Below, in pieces: positions 38,479 to 49,694 of a stretch of 64,000 bases of DNA; positions within the stretch are counted from its first letter, which is position 1; every line of letters starts with the position of its first letter. The position numbers and the translations under genes were made by a program. The notes under the pieces were generated by a model. That model ran no database searches, had not been told where the DNA came from, and worked only from the letters and a program-made list of their open reading frames with translations. The stretch is from Hsuehochloa calcarea (lineage: Eukaryota; Streptophyta; Magnoliopsida; Poales; Poaceae), in contig CM070594.1 in NCBI GenBank assembly GCA_036346395.1, positions 32,893,385 to 32,957,384 on the forward strand, read 5' to 3'.

Positions 38479-39030
38479 ATGGTGAAAGACCCTTTGCTAC
38501 TTCCCATGGAGTTTACATTGGATATTGGGCGAGATTCTTTGGGAGATGATGCAACACCGAGTACCATAAAGGCCGGACTACCAAGGCTACAGGGCGAGAT
38601 GGAAGGGCGACCCCTCGGAGAGTCGAGTCTTTGCTCTCGCCGACCTTGCGGGGACGCACCCATTTCCACGTTTTCCATGCCCCGATCGACGCGATACCAC
38701 GATGGCATCGAGATCTGCGAGAGAAGCGATCCGCCATCTCCGCTATATCTATGACCCCTACTTTCAAGGCACCGGGTTCCATTATCACCATTGTATATTC
38801 CGACCGAGTTGTGACACTTTCCGCTCGGCCTGGCGAGATCTTCCAGTGGCGACGCACCAAGTGGACCTAGCAAAGGCCATGGACTATGCATCTGAAACAC
38901 CACGAAGACTTGGGAACCGCCAAGATCGACTACAAGAAGCGGAGGAGAGGTTAAAAGCGCAGAAGAGAAGGCGGCTCGCTACAAAGCGGCGAGGCTAGCT
39001 CTAGTGAGTTAGATTATACCCTAGTACCCC
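38479..39030 (+). pseudogene. Accessory ORF between PBS and gag, unit B (broken)
   Basis: It starts MVKDPLLLPMEFTLDIGRDS at 38479 and stays open for 91 codons. Another frame (38702-38998) reads SAREAIRHLRYIYDPYFQGT, then RPSCDTFRSAWRDLPVATHQ, then DLAKAMDYA and a Gln/Glu/Arg coiled-coil stretch QDRLQEAEERLKAQKR. Taken with unit A, the pieces suggest one protein of roughly 180-190 residues with a coiled-coil C-terminus. Function unknown. Confidence 0.5.
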
Positions 39031-39246
39031 ATAGTTGTTTTTCTGTAGTGCGATCATTAGGCGAGAATTATGAGCTACCAATTCCTTTGTGGTAGCCATA
39101 ATTTCATTGAAGAAAAGTATTTAATAAAGAATTTCTTGGAAAATTGTTCTTCGTTTTGAGTGCTTTGTGTGTTCTGGGGCTATTAGAATTTACCCTTTAG
39201 ATCTTCTTCTTCCTTCTAGCTCGTCTAAATCTTGGAGTTCTAGCAG

Positions 39247-40290
39247 ATGGTGACAACTCGTACCGGCAGCGGTAGTGCCCGAGGACAGAGCAACGAGAAC
39301 ATGGATTATCAGGAGAATCCCGTGCAGCAACCACCACCGCCACCAGCTGGAGGACCGGATTGGCGTCAGATGATGGAGAACCAAAACCACCTGATTAGCC
39401 TCCTAGCCCAGTCCCTCAGCAGCATGCAGAATGTGCAGGCAACAACTCGGACTGCACCACCCCCTCCACCTCCGCAGAGATTTACCATGGCAGAATTCAT
39501 GCGTATGCGCCCACCGACTTTCTCCAGCAGCACAGAGCCGATGGACGCCGATGACTGGATCCGTGCTATCGGAAAGAAACTAGATATAGCTCAATGTACT
39601 GATCGTGAGAGAGTCCTGTTCGCTTCTCATCAGCTCAAAGGCCCCGGCTTGGAATTGGTGGGAAACCTCAACAACGCCCATGCTGATGCGCGGGCTATCA
39701 CTTGGGAGGAGTTTGTGCGGGCTTTCGCCATGCACATATTCCGCGGAATAATGACCTTAAAGAAAAGAGAGTTTCACGCGCTTTGTCAAGGCAACCGCAC
39801 GGTGGGAGAGTACGCATAGGTTCAACCCGACTTGCTCGCTCGCCCGGCAGATGTGGCTAGAGATGAAGAAAGGCGGGAAAGGTTCATGGAAGGCACGAAT
39901 GATGAAATCTCCGTCTAGTTGATCTCCCAGACTACACCGACTTCCAAAGAAGCGGTGAACAAAGCTTTTCGCCGGAGGCCAAACATCAGGAGATGGAGAA
40001 CCGCAAGCGGAGGATGGCCGCCCAAAAATTCAACTCCGGAGGACAACCCAAGCCTCGCCTTGTTCAACCTCCGCCACCCCAGCGTGGAAGATTCCAGTCT
40101 TCTACCCATAGAGCCCCAGCACCGGCACAACGTCCCAACTCCTTTGGTTTCCGCAACAATGCACTGCGAGCCGGTTTGTGAGAAGAACCGCGTCTTCAAC
40201 GGCGGGAGTGACATGTTTCCATTGCAATGAGGCGGGCATTATGCCAACAAATGCCCGAAGAGGCGGCGATCGCAACACCGGCTAGACCAA
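39247..40290 (+). pseudogene. gag of unit B (opens with 190 clean codons, then broken)
   Basis: It opens MVTTRTGSGSARGQSNENMD at 39247 and is clean to 39819. Features are a PPPPPAGG linker, QMMENQNHLISLLAQSLSSM, FTMAEFMRMRPPTF, and the capsid-like stretch DADDWIRAIGKKLDIAQCTD to EFVRAFAMHIFRGIMTLKKR. A frameshift then gives a stop at EYA. The zinc-knuckle DNA follows at about 40,215-40,260. Confidence 0.85.
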
Positions 40291-40394
40291 CAACGGGAGT
40301 TCCAACCACCAACGCCACCTCAAAGCGGCGAACCGGTTCACAAAGGGACGTGTGAACCACGCCCGCGAGAGGAAGCTCGAGGCGGCACCGATGT

Positions 40395-43300
40395 CGTCCT
40401 TGGTACGTTCCTTATTAATTCGTTACAAGATCGGTTTTGTTTGATTACGGAGCTTAGCATTCCTTTGTATCCAATGCTTTTGTGGAAAAAAACGGGTTAC
40501 TTACCGCCCCTCTAGACAACCCTATGATAATCCATTCCCCGGGTTCAGAAATGAGAACCAGTTCTTTCTGCCCGAACCTTACCTTGGAAATATCCGGAGT
40601 CCCCTTCTCGGCAGACTTGATAGTCTTGCAATCTCAAGGTCTGGATGTAATACTTGGTATGGGTGGTGGCCAAAAATCAGGGCGAATAGGCGTGCCAATA
40701 GGTCTATCATCCTCACCAATGAGCAAGGAGTCACAGTTGAATTGGGCCCAAGACACATGCAGGAGGAAGATCTTTTCTGACCAGTTTAAAAGAGTCGAAG
40801 CTTGAAGATATACCAGTAGTGCAAGATTTTCCAGATGTCTTTCCTGACGATTTACCCGGCATGCCACCGGATAGGGATATAATGTTCTTAATTGACTTAG
40901 TGCAGGAACCGCCCAATCTCGGCGACCTTACTGAATGCGGCTAACGAATTGGCGAGAGATGAAGAAACAAATTGAAGAGTTTCTGAGCAAAGGGTATATT
41001 CAACCAAGTACATCACCTTGGGAGCACGGTGCTATTTGTCAAGAAGAAGGACAATAGTATGAGGATGTGTGTGGATTCTGAGATCACTCAATGAGGTGAC
41101 GATCAAGAATAAGTACCCATTACCCAGGATTGATGACCTGTTCGACCAGTTGAAAGGAGCAAGTGTTTTCTCGAAGATTGACTTGAGATCTGGCTATCAC
41201 CAACTGAAGATCAGACCAGAAGATGTTCCGAAGACTGCCTTCACCACTAGATATGGGTATGCGAGTTTACTGAGAATGTCTTTCGGCAATGACGCCCGCT
41301 TATTTCATGAATATGATGAACAAAGTGTTCATGGAATTCTTGGATAAGTTTGTGGTTGTCTTCATCGATGACATCCTTATTTATTCAAAGACCGCAGAAG
41401 AGCATGAGAACCATCTCAGGATAATTTTGGGAAAACTCAGAGAGAACCAACTTTATGCCAAATTCAGCAAGTGCGAATTTTGGCTAAGCCAAGTGGCATT
41501 CCTTGGACATATTGTGTCAGCAGGAGGAGTTGCAGTAGATCCAGCCAAAGTTGAAGCAGTAATGGATTGGAAACAACCGAAATCTGTCACAGAAGTGAGA
41601 AGTTTCCTTGGATTAGCTGGGTATTACCGCCGATTCATTGAAGGATTCTCCAAAACGGCAAAACCAATGACACAACCGAAGAAGGAGAAGAAATTTGAAT
41701 GGACGAGATACTGTGAGAAAAGTTTCCAAGAGCTGAAGATGAGACTAGTCTCCGCCCCTGTATTAGTCCTACCGGAGATCCATAAGGATTTTGTGATTTT
41801 CTGCGACGCATCTCGCCAGGGACTCGGTTGTGTTTTGATGCAAGATGGCAAGGTTGTAGCTTATGCATCTCGTCAGTTGAGGCCTCATGAAGGGAATTAC
41901 CCGACTCATGATCTTGAGTTAGCCGCAATTGTGCATGCTTTGAAGATCTGGCGGCATTATCTCATTGGCAACATTGTGAGGTTTTCACGGATCATAAGAG
42001 TCTCAAGTACATCTTCACCCGATCGATCTTAACCTTGACAGAGAAGATGGTGGAATTGATAAAGGATTATGACCTTGGGATTCATTACCATCAGGGCAAA
42101 GCAAATGTGGTTGCAGATGCCCTAAGCGTAAAGGCGATTGCAACACCATCTTAGTTCAAAGAATCGGCCGAGTTATGCGAAGAATTGAAACATCCGAACT
42201 TGGAGATTGTTGATCAAGGGTGCGTGAGCGCTTTGGAAGTTCAACCAACTCTTGAGCGGATCGAGGGAAGCGGTTAGAAGATGAGGACATCAAAGAAATC
42301 AAGAAGAATATGAGAAGAGGCAAAGCGCCGGGCTTTTACGAAGATGAGCAAGGAGCAGTGTGGTTTGGAAACCACATTTGTGTACCGATCGGCAAGAGTT
42401 AAAGGAGTCAATTCTGAAGGAAGCTCATGAATCGCCATACTCCATTCATCCCGGGAATACCAAAATGTACCAAGATCTGAAGGAAAAATATTGGTGGGTC
42501 AGTATGAAGCGAGGAGGAATTGAGTTAGTTCGCTCGTTGTGATGTTTGTCGTGAGTCAAGGCGAGCATCAAAGACCCATTGGTTTGCTACAACTGTTACC
42601 AATTCCCGAGTGGAAGTGGGAGGAAGTTGGTATGGATTTCATCACGGACTCCTAGGACCCAATCAGGATGTGACTCCATCTGGGTGATAATTGACCGATT
42701 GACTAAAGTGGCTCACTTCATCCCAGTCAAGACAACATACCAAAGTAACAAGTTAGCAGAGCTGTACATGGCCAAGGTAGTTTGTCTACACGGTGTACCT
42801 AAGAAGATTGTGTCCGACAGAGGTTCCCAGTTCACCTCTCGGTTTTGGAAGAGCCTGCACGAAGCTTTGGGAACCAGACTCAACTTTAGTACAGCCTATC
42901 ATCCCCAGACAGATGGCCAGACAGAACGTGTCAACCAAATTCTTGAAGATATGCTTCGAGCCTGTGCCATAGATTATGGAAAAGTTGGGACAAAAATCTA
43001 CCCTATGCAGAATTCTCATACAATAATAGCTACCAAGCCAGTTTGCAGATGTCTCCCTTCGAAGCTTTGTATGGTAGGAAATGCAGAACTCCACTCCTTT
43101 GGGATCAAGTAGGAGAGCATCAATTCTTTGGACCAGAGTTGATCAAAGAAGCAGAAAGCAAAGTTAAAACAATAAAAGAACGCCTAAAGGTGGCACAGAC
43201 CCGACAGAAGAGTTATGCTGATAATCGTCGGAGGGAGTTGATATTTGAAGTAGGAAATTTTGTCTATCTCCGAGTTACTCCCCTTAGAGGAGTGAGAAGA

Positions 43301-43672
43301 TTCCAGACAAAAGGAAAACTCGCACCCAGATTTGTAGGACCTTACAAGATTTTGGCAAGAAGAGGTGAAGTTGCATATCAGCTTGAGCTACCAGCATCCT
43401 TGTCCGCCGTTCACAATGTCTTTCATGTTTCCCAACTGAAGAAGTGTCTCAGAGTGCCAACTGAAGAAACACCGATTGAAAGCATCGATCTTCAGGAAGA
43501 TCTCACCTATGTGGAACAGCCGATCAAGATTCTCGATGTGGCAGAACGTATTACCCGAAGCAAGGTCATCCGTTCATGCAAAGTCCAGTGGAGTAATCAC
43601 TCCGAAGAAGAAGCCACCTGGGAGCGAGAAGAAGATCTGAAAGCCGATTATCCCCACCTTTTTGCTGACTAA
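40395..43672 (+). pseudogene. pol of unit B (protease to chromodomain, several frame breaks)
   Basis: RT pieces: 41069-41347 (KYPLPRIDDLFDQLKGASVF, SGYHQLKIRPEDVPKTAFTT) and 41289-42032 with the catalytic FIDDILIYSK, then FLGLAGYYRRFIEGFS and the RNase H stretch FCDASRQGLGCVLMQDGKVV. Integrase: 42579-43112 (SDRGSQFTSRFWKSLHEAL, FSTAYHPQTDGQTERVNQIL). C-terminus: 43043-43672 with FVGPYKILARRGEVAYQLEL, SAVHNVFHVSQLKKC and a chromodomain (ILDVAERITRSKVIRSCKVQ, EEATWEREEDL), stop TAA 43670-43672. The chromodomain targets integration in chromoviruses. At least four frame breaks remain. Confidence 0.88.
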
Positions 43673-43695
43673 GTCTGAATCTCGGGGACGAGATT

Positions 43696-43715
43696 CCCTT
43701 TAAGGGGGGTAGGTT
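43696..43715 (+). promoter_or_regulatory. Polypurine tract, unit B
   Basis: TTTAAGGGGGGTAGG directly before LTR 3. Confidence 0.75.
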
Positions 43716-46700
43716 TGTAACAGCCCAAAATTTCAAGTTTGGTTAAAGTTTAAAATTTATTTGGAATTGTGAAATTTCTGAAATTTTCCTTAAACCATTT
43801 TAAGTTAAAATAAATTTATTATCAAATTATATTAACAACTTTAAGTTGGAACTATTTTATTTAAATCCAGAATAATTCTAGAGACTTCTGTCAATTTTTC
43901 TAGAATTTTTGGGATTTATTTGCTATTTTCTAAGCCCTTTTGAATTAACGGATTAAATAAATTAAGAAATCAATTTAAAATCCCGAAAATAGTGTCGGGC
44001 CGAATCCACCACTGTGCGGCCCAAAACTATATGTTTTCCAGCCCCTTTGGCCCGCCCCCGCACAGTCCATCTATTCTGACCGTCGGATTAAAATCCGACG
44101 GCCAGCAGCTGCCCCGCTCTCTCCCTCGCTCTCTCTTCGCGCGACCCGCTGCCGATCCGTTTCTCTCGCTTCCACGTGGGCCCGCGCCTGCGTCTTCCCC
44201 GCCGCCTTCGTCTCCGCGAAGCCGCCGCCCACGACCGCCATTAGCGCGCGCGGCCGAGCTCGCCAACCGCCGCCTCAACCGCCTCCGCTCCTCCGCGTCC
44301 TCGCGCACGATCCGCGCCCACCTCCGCACGACCCCACCTCTTGCCCCTTCTCCGCGTGCTTGCGCCACGATCCGCAACCGCCGCCGCCACGACCTCCACG
44401 TCGCTCGCCACCTCGGACCCCTCGGCCCCTATAAAAGCAAGCCCGCGGCCCCTTCTCACTCATTCGCCGCCACCACTCTCTCCCTCTCTCGCTGTGTGCT
44501 CGCGATTTGAAGCTTCTTCGCCGCGACCACCAAGTTTGGAGTTCCATTTGCGCGCCGCCGTGACGCCGCGCCCTCACCGCCGCCACCAACCGCATCGCCG
44601 TGACACCGCTGGCGGTCGCGGCGCACTCGCCCGCCGGAGGACCCTCGAGCCGCCGTCTCGTCGTCACCGGCTCGCCGCTTATCTCTCACCGCCGGCCGCC
44701 CGTCCTCGTCTCGCCGAGTGGGTGAGAGCCTCGAGTCCGCCCGCCTTCCTCCTCTTTTGCACACCGGCACCGCCGCGCCAGATGGCCGGCGACCTTCGGT
44801 CCCAGCCGTGGCTGGCTCGCCACCGTGCTTTCGCCACGCGCACCTCGTGGCGCCACCTCAAGATCGGGTCCGGCGTGGATCCGACGCGCGCCAAGTCGGC
44901 GCCACCTCCTCACCAAGCGCGTGGCTGGTCCATGTAAACCGAGCCTATGACACGGTCGAATTATTTTTAATTTCGAAAATCGGAAGGTCGACGTCGGTAT
45001 TGCGCAATAAATGATTTTCTTTAGAAATTTAAATCAGAAAATTTCAGAATTAGGATTAAATTTGTAAAATTCATATCTTTTGCATCTTAACTCCAAATTG
45101 AGTGATTCAAATTGCTAAAATTCTAGAAAATTATTATCTAGCTAAATAAAATAAAATAATTTCATTTTGATTTGGTTTTATTTATCTTTTGAATATAGTT
45201 GAATTTCTTTTGATTTGTTGTATTTTCACGTTTAGACTTCGACGATTCCGGGGATTTGGACCCTACTGAAGATTTAGAATTTCAAGACTTCAACGAAGGC
45301 AAGTTACACTTTGACCATGTTGACCCTAATATTTTAAAGTTATTTATTTCAGTTTCTAAATAATTATTGCATGCATAGTTTTAATCAATTATTTTGCTTC
45401 TCGTTTTAAATGCTTAGTTATACCAATTCTTTTTGTATGGCCAATTTGAATGTTGGAAGTCATTCCCTTGTCACCCTTAGATAAAATTTATACAAAGTAT
45501 ATATGCTTAGCAAATGCTTAGGTCATGATTTGAGTTTTTGGGGAATTTAGCCAAATCAGTTCAATTTGATTTAAAAAGTTTAATCCATGGTATTATCTTA
45601 CCATGGAGGTGCAGTAAAGATGGTTTTAATCAAAATGAAAATGATTTGGACTTGGGCGAAACGGAGGAATGGTGGGTGCAAGTTTATGCACGGGTTTAAT
45701 CTGGTTAGGATTAAAGCCCATGGTTTGAATTGAAAGTCGCCCAAGTCAATTGAGGACCGGCCTTTGAGCGCATTTTGCTACGCCTATTCGTACTACCACT
45801 TGGTCTGTGTGGGCAGAACCTGGCTTAATAATTTGGGATATTCCATAGATATTCGTGCCATGTGTATGAGTGGGTGTCGATTAGACAGCAGTCCCACCTG
45901 GCGCAAGAGGGGGCTCCCGGAGGATGGTTAGTCCAAAGGAGGCGAAACCTTAGCGGGCATGAGTACTTTGGGGTAGAACATTGTAACAGCCTTGTGATAG
46001 TTGCTTAGTCGCACGCCTTCGGAAGCGTGTAATGGCCGACATGTTAAGCAAACTGTCTCTGGTGGGTAAAGTTGTACCAACTCTGCAGAGTAAAAATCTA
46101 TTCGAATAGCCGCGTCCGCGGTCATGGACATGCTAGCAAAGCCACTCCGAGTTAGACTTATTTTTTTTTTTTTTAAAAAATGTTTTAAACAGTTGTTTCA
46201 GGAAAATTTATCCTTGTGGAAAAATTGGGCGGTTAGCCATAGGAGGGTATCCTTCATCAGTCAAATATGGAGGTTATCCACATTGAAACTTTGTCATTTC
46301 TAAATTTGATTTTAGGTAAGATATAAAAATGGCCTTGGAAATTAATATTATTTAAAATCAAAATGCCATTTTATGCAAATAACCCTGCCATTATCCCTTG
46401 ACTACTTTATGCATGCATTACCATTCAATATTGGGTGTGACTTGCGGTATTGTTGTAGTGCTCATTCTTCTTTGAATATCTTTATTCAGGAGAAGACTTC
46501 TACCAGGACGGTGAGGACACCGACGTTTAGGCTGCGCCCCCAGACGATTGCCTGTGGCGAATTGTTCTGGCCTACTACTACTGCTTTACTTCCGCTGTGC
46601 TATTTACTTAATTATTATTTGGCCATTGGGCCCGTTTGTATCCAACTTGAATTATTCTATTAATGAAATGCGTGATATGTTTGTGATACCATTTTGTAAC

Positions 46701-46772
46701 TGTGTACGCTGGAAATCCTGGACTAGTGTATGAACACAGAGGATTCGGGATCCTTCGTTCCCGGGTCCGACA
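43716..46772 (+). repeat. Gypsy array LTR 3
   Basis: 3,057 bp, closing GGGTCCGACA at 46772 before the target copy TGTAG. TATA box TATAAAA at 44430-44436. It keeps CAG/CTG words where LTR 1 and 2 do not (for example CTGCAGAG at 46083, CAGAACCTGG at 45814). Confidence 0.93.
45236..46530 (+). other. Two acidic exon-like frames inside LTR 3, separated by a GC-AG intron-like gap
   Basis: Exon A (45236-45298) follows CACGTTTAG and reads FDDSGDLDPTEDLEFQDFNE; it is followed by GCAAGT, a GC-type donor. Exon B (46490-46530) follows TTTATTCAG and reads EDFYQDGEDTDV, then TAG. Both splice in phase (1 base left, 2 bases taken). LTR 1 and 2 contain exon A unchanged (28411, about 36811) but exon B lacks one G at the acceptor. 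The older LTR at 5964 has a similar acidic last exon. Translation is unproven. Confidence 0.35.
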
Positions 46773-48246
46773 TGTAGAGACGGCGCAAAGTAGGGCCGTG
46801 ACGGTTTTGGCGAACGGGGCAAAGACAAGGTGAATGGTGGTGCACATGAGCTCCAGGGGGTCATTGCGATGCTACCAGCGGCAGCACGGAGACCAATGGT
46901 CACTGAAGTGGCGGCGACAATGCTTCCCGCGGCGGTGTCATGATCATCTATAGTGAACTCTACGCTACGCTAGCTAACCGTCCAATCTAACATGCGCAAT
47001 AGCTCTAGGGTACTACAAGAAGCTCACCAAGGGTGTTCATGGCGTCGTGGGATGGCAAGGGAGCTTGGAGCAGCGACAACAGCAATGGCGGCGGCGACGG
47101 TAGCTTCACAACGACCCAGCTCCTCGGTGACAGATCACTGAAATGGAGCCACGCATAAGCTCAAGGGCATGCTAAGGAAGGTTAAGATAGAAGGAATTTG
47201 GAGATCCCCTGTGCGTGTGTAAACATCAAGCGAGGAAGAAGTATCAGTGGAGTATGGAACGTATCGTGATGTGGTTGGGTGAGGTTCAAGCTCACCAGAG
47301 CTCTGGGAACGTGAAGATCTGGATCGGGGTGCACACCAGAGATGGAAAAGATGACAACGCGATCATGCTACGGAGCTCCTGGGGCTACATCAAGTAGAAG
47401 AAGATTATTGGTGAGGTGAGGGGAGCATGGTGACGCAGGTGGTGAAGGCAAGGAAGCTCACCAGAGGAAATGACAACGTAGAGCTTGCTCATCGGCGTCG
47501 AGAACGATGTTCTCGTTCCTGACGAATCAAGGAGCGATAAGCTCTGGTTCTTGGTAAGAGGCTAGAACGGAGAACTGAGGAGATAGTGATGCGGTTAGGA
47601 GCTTAAGTATGGTTGAGAATGACATGATATTCACTGCGAGAATGCGGTGGGCGCGGCGAGAACTCGTGGCTCTCTGTGACGTCTCCGCCTGTTCGGGGTT
47701 AGGCGGCGATAGGGGAGTCGCTAGCATTGGCGCAATGATGCCTTCAGTGCGAAATGGCGGGGCGATGCGCAAACCGAGGCGAGCGAGTGCGACACGAGCA
47801 CTGTGGCAGGCGGCGCGCGCAAAGGTGGAAGAAGTGTGTTGACAGGTGGGCTTGGCGTGTCAGCGAGAGGAGAGTGGGGGCGCTGGTGTGGGCTGGAGCG
47901 GGGCGTGAGGAAATGGGCCGGTGCGGATTCGGCCCAATAGGCACCCGGGTAAATCAAATTTGGTTTGGAAATTTTTCTAAAAAGGCTGAGAGTTTGGCAA
48001 ATTTCTAAATATAGCAAAAGAACTCCAAAAAATATAAAAAGTTTTGTGAAGGTCCTGACACAGTTTGTATTATTGTGTGATTTTACCAGAATTTTGATTT
48101 GTTCTGTATTTTTCTCAAATTCTTTCAAGCTTCTGTTTGTATGCAAATGGAACAATTAATTTATGGAAAAATTTCAAACACATGCTCAAAATTTTATGCC
48201 CACATTTAAACTCAGTACAAATATCCCGGGTTGGATTTTTGGGATG

Positions 48247-49005
48247 TTACAATGCCCTTGCCTTTGTTGGAAAAAACACAGTACACCCTTTCGAAGAGAT
48301 AACTACACCACTGTCAGTGGACACAAGAATATTTTGAATTTCTGAGTAGGACATGACTTGAGCAAACAACATAATAATAGAACCACCAAAACACAAAAGC
48401 CAGATACACATTATGGAAGATAAATAAGATATTATAGGCGTAGTCAACACAGTAAGAGCATATTTTAGCATAGTGGAATCAGCAAATGCTTTATCACATA
48501 GGATAAGTAATGAACATTCTACAACTGCTACTGCAAATCGCAAAAATTGGAACAAGCCAAGCACCTGTCGATGATCTATAAAGATGTATATTCGGATATT
48601 CCTATTAGTTCTGTACACCACAATCAATTTTATGCACTGCTCTACATGGACAGGTCCAAAATTCAAATACCCACAATGCATCTAGGTATTCAAATCCAGA
48701 AGAATTCAGGTGCTCACCATGTAAAAGATCCAAATAACATATCGAAAGTGCCGTGCTACTTCAGTTTTAATGCAATGGCCCTAGGAGAAGCACACCATGC
48801 ACACTACCCAGTACTAACCAAATTGATATAAGTTTGCATATAAGGTTGTGATATCGTGCATAACTCTGGAATAGGCAATGGAACCAAAACAAAACCCATC
48901 TGAACAGTGCAGAATGCAGAGTACTCACAAATAAGCTGTGTATTCAGTCGGGGTGGCCGCCGCACCGCCGCACCCGTCGAGGTTGCTGCGCGTCGAGGCC
49001 TCCAT
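48247..49005 (-). pseudogene. 5' fragment of an unrecognised minus-strand gene, copy 2
   Basis: Same as 19353-20106: candidate exon 1 with ATG at 49005 and donor just below 48929, and an open hydrophobic frame from 48681 that reads to 48252, then two more codons into the LTR start. The frame differs from copy 1 by two residues near the end (CTVFF and TKARAL here). Copy 2 keeps the upstream region, so if either copy is transcribed, this is the better candidate. Confidence 0.35.
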
Positions 49006-49105
49006 TCCTCATCCTTGCCCCGCGGCAGCCTGCAACTAACCCTACGACTTCGCTAAACCATCAGGGGCACGGGCAGACGCCCTGATTTGTACTTGAGTCA
49101 GTTGA

Positions 49106-49694
49106 GTGTGTGTGTGGGGAGGGGGGGTGAGGTGTATGGTTGGGCCGGTGGAGGAGGGGGGTAGGAGCTTAGGTGCCGGAGTTAATGTAGGAAGGGGCGG
49201 CGGCGGAAATGTGCCCAGAGCGGGAGAAAGACAGTGAGACATGGAGATGGAGGTGTTTGCACCAATTAGAAGTCTGTTCGGGGTTTTCTTTTGCAAGTGT
49301 ACCGGAGGTGGTGGTAGTGACCCATCCTGTCCCTCCACTTCCATCTGATGGCCGAGATGAACTTGGACCCTGGGTGGCAGTAAATATTGGGGCAAAAATT
49401 GAACTGATTTATACAATGTGAGAATACTATGGAAGTTTATTTAATTTTCAGTTCAATGGAGCTTCTTGATGAATTTGTTTTTTCTGATATACTCCTAAAT
49501 TTTCCATAATATCTCTCGTCTAGACCCATCTACGAGTTTTGTGGACAGAGTTGGTCCTAATTAATATGTAATTTTTTTTTTCTTGTCTCATGTTATTAAT
49601 TAACTAATCGGGTACAAGATTTAACCTTCCCCACAATGGGTTAGAACCAAATGTTCTTACTTTCATTTTGTTTGTCTTCCCTCCACATTGCAAA
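49106..49694. other. Upstream region of the minus-strand gene fragment; no gene seen
   Basis: It begins with a (GT)n run (49106-49118) and G-rich sequence, then AT-rich DNA. No coding frame is convincing. The position fits a promoter for the gene fragment on the minus strand. Confidence 0.4.

Larger units (their letters stand above)
26873..46772 (+). mobile_element. Ty3/gypsy Tekay/Del chromovirus as a three-LTR tandem array
   Basis: The order is LTR (26873-29911), internal A (29912-35260), LTR (35261-38324), internal B (38325-43715), LTR (43716-46772). The 5-bp target copy TGTAG flanks the whole array once on each side (26868-26872 and 46773-46777) and no target copy flanks the middle LTR. 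The empty target is seen at 8058-8062 in copy 1. Protein order gag, protease, RT, RNase H, integrase, chromodomain places it in the chromoviruses. The long LTRs (about 3.05 kb) and the type of chromodomain fit Tekay/Del (RIRE3/RIRE8-like in rice); the exact family is inference. Confidence 0.92.
26727..48251 (-). mobile_element. Minus-strand gypsy-type LTR, copy 2, interrupted by the gypsy array
   Basis: Counterpart of 7919-19352. It begins on the minus strand with TGTAACATCCC at 48251. About 1.62 kb without the insert. Confidence 0.5.
26727..49105. repeat. Duplicated block, copy 2 (split by the gypsy array)
   Basis: 26727-26872 plus 46778-49105 match copy 1 at 7919-20206. The MULE target is present once and uninterrupted (TTGGATTTT, 48231-48239). 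To the right, copy 2 continues past 49105 into what looks like the native upstream region of the minus-strand gene, so copy 2 probably has the older right border. Confidence 0.9.
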
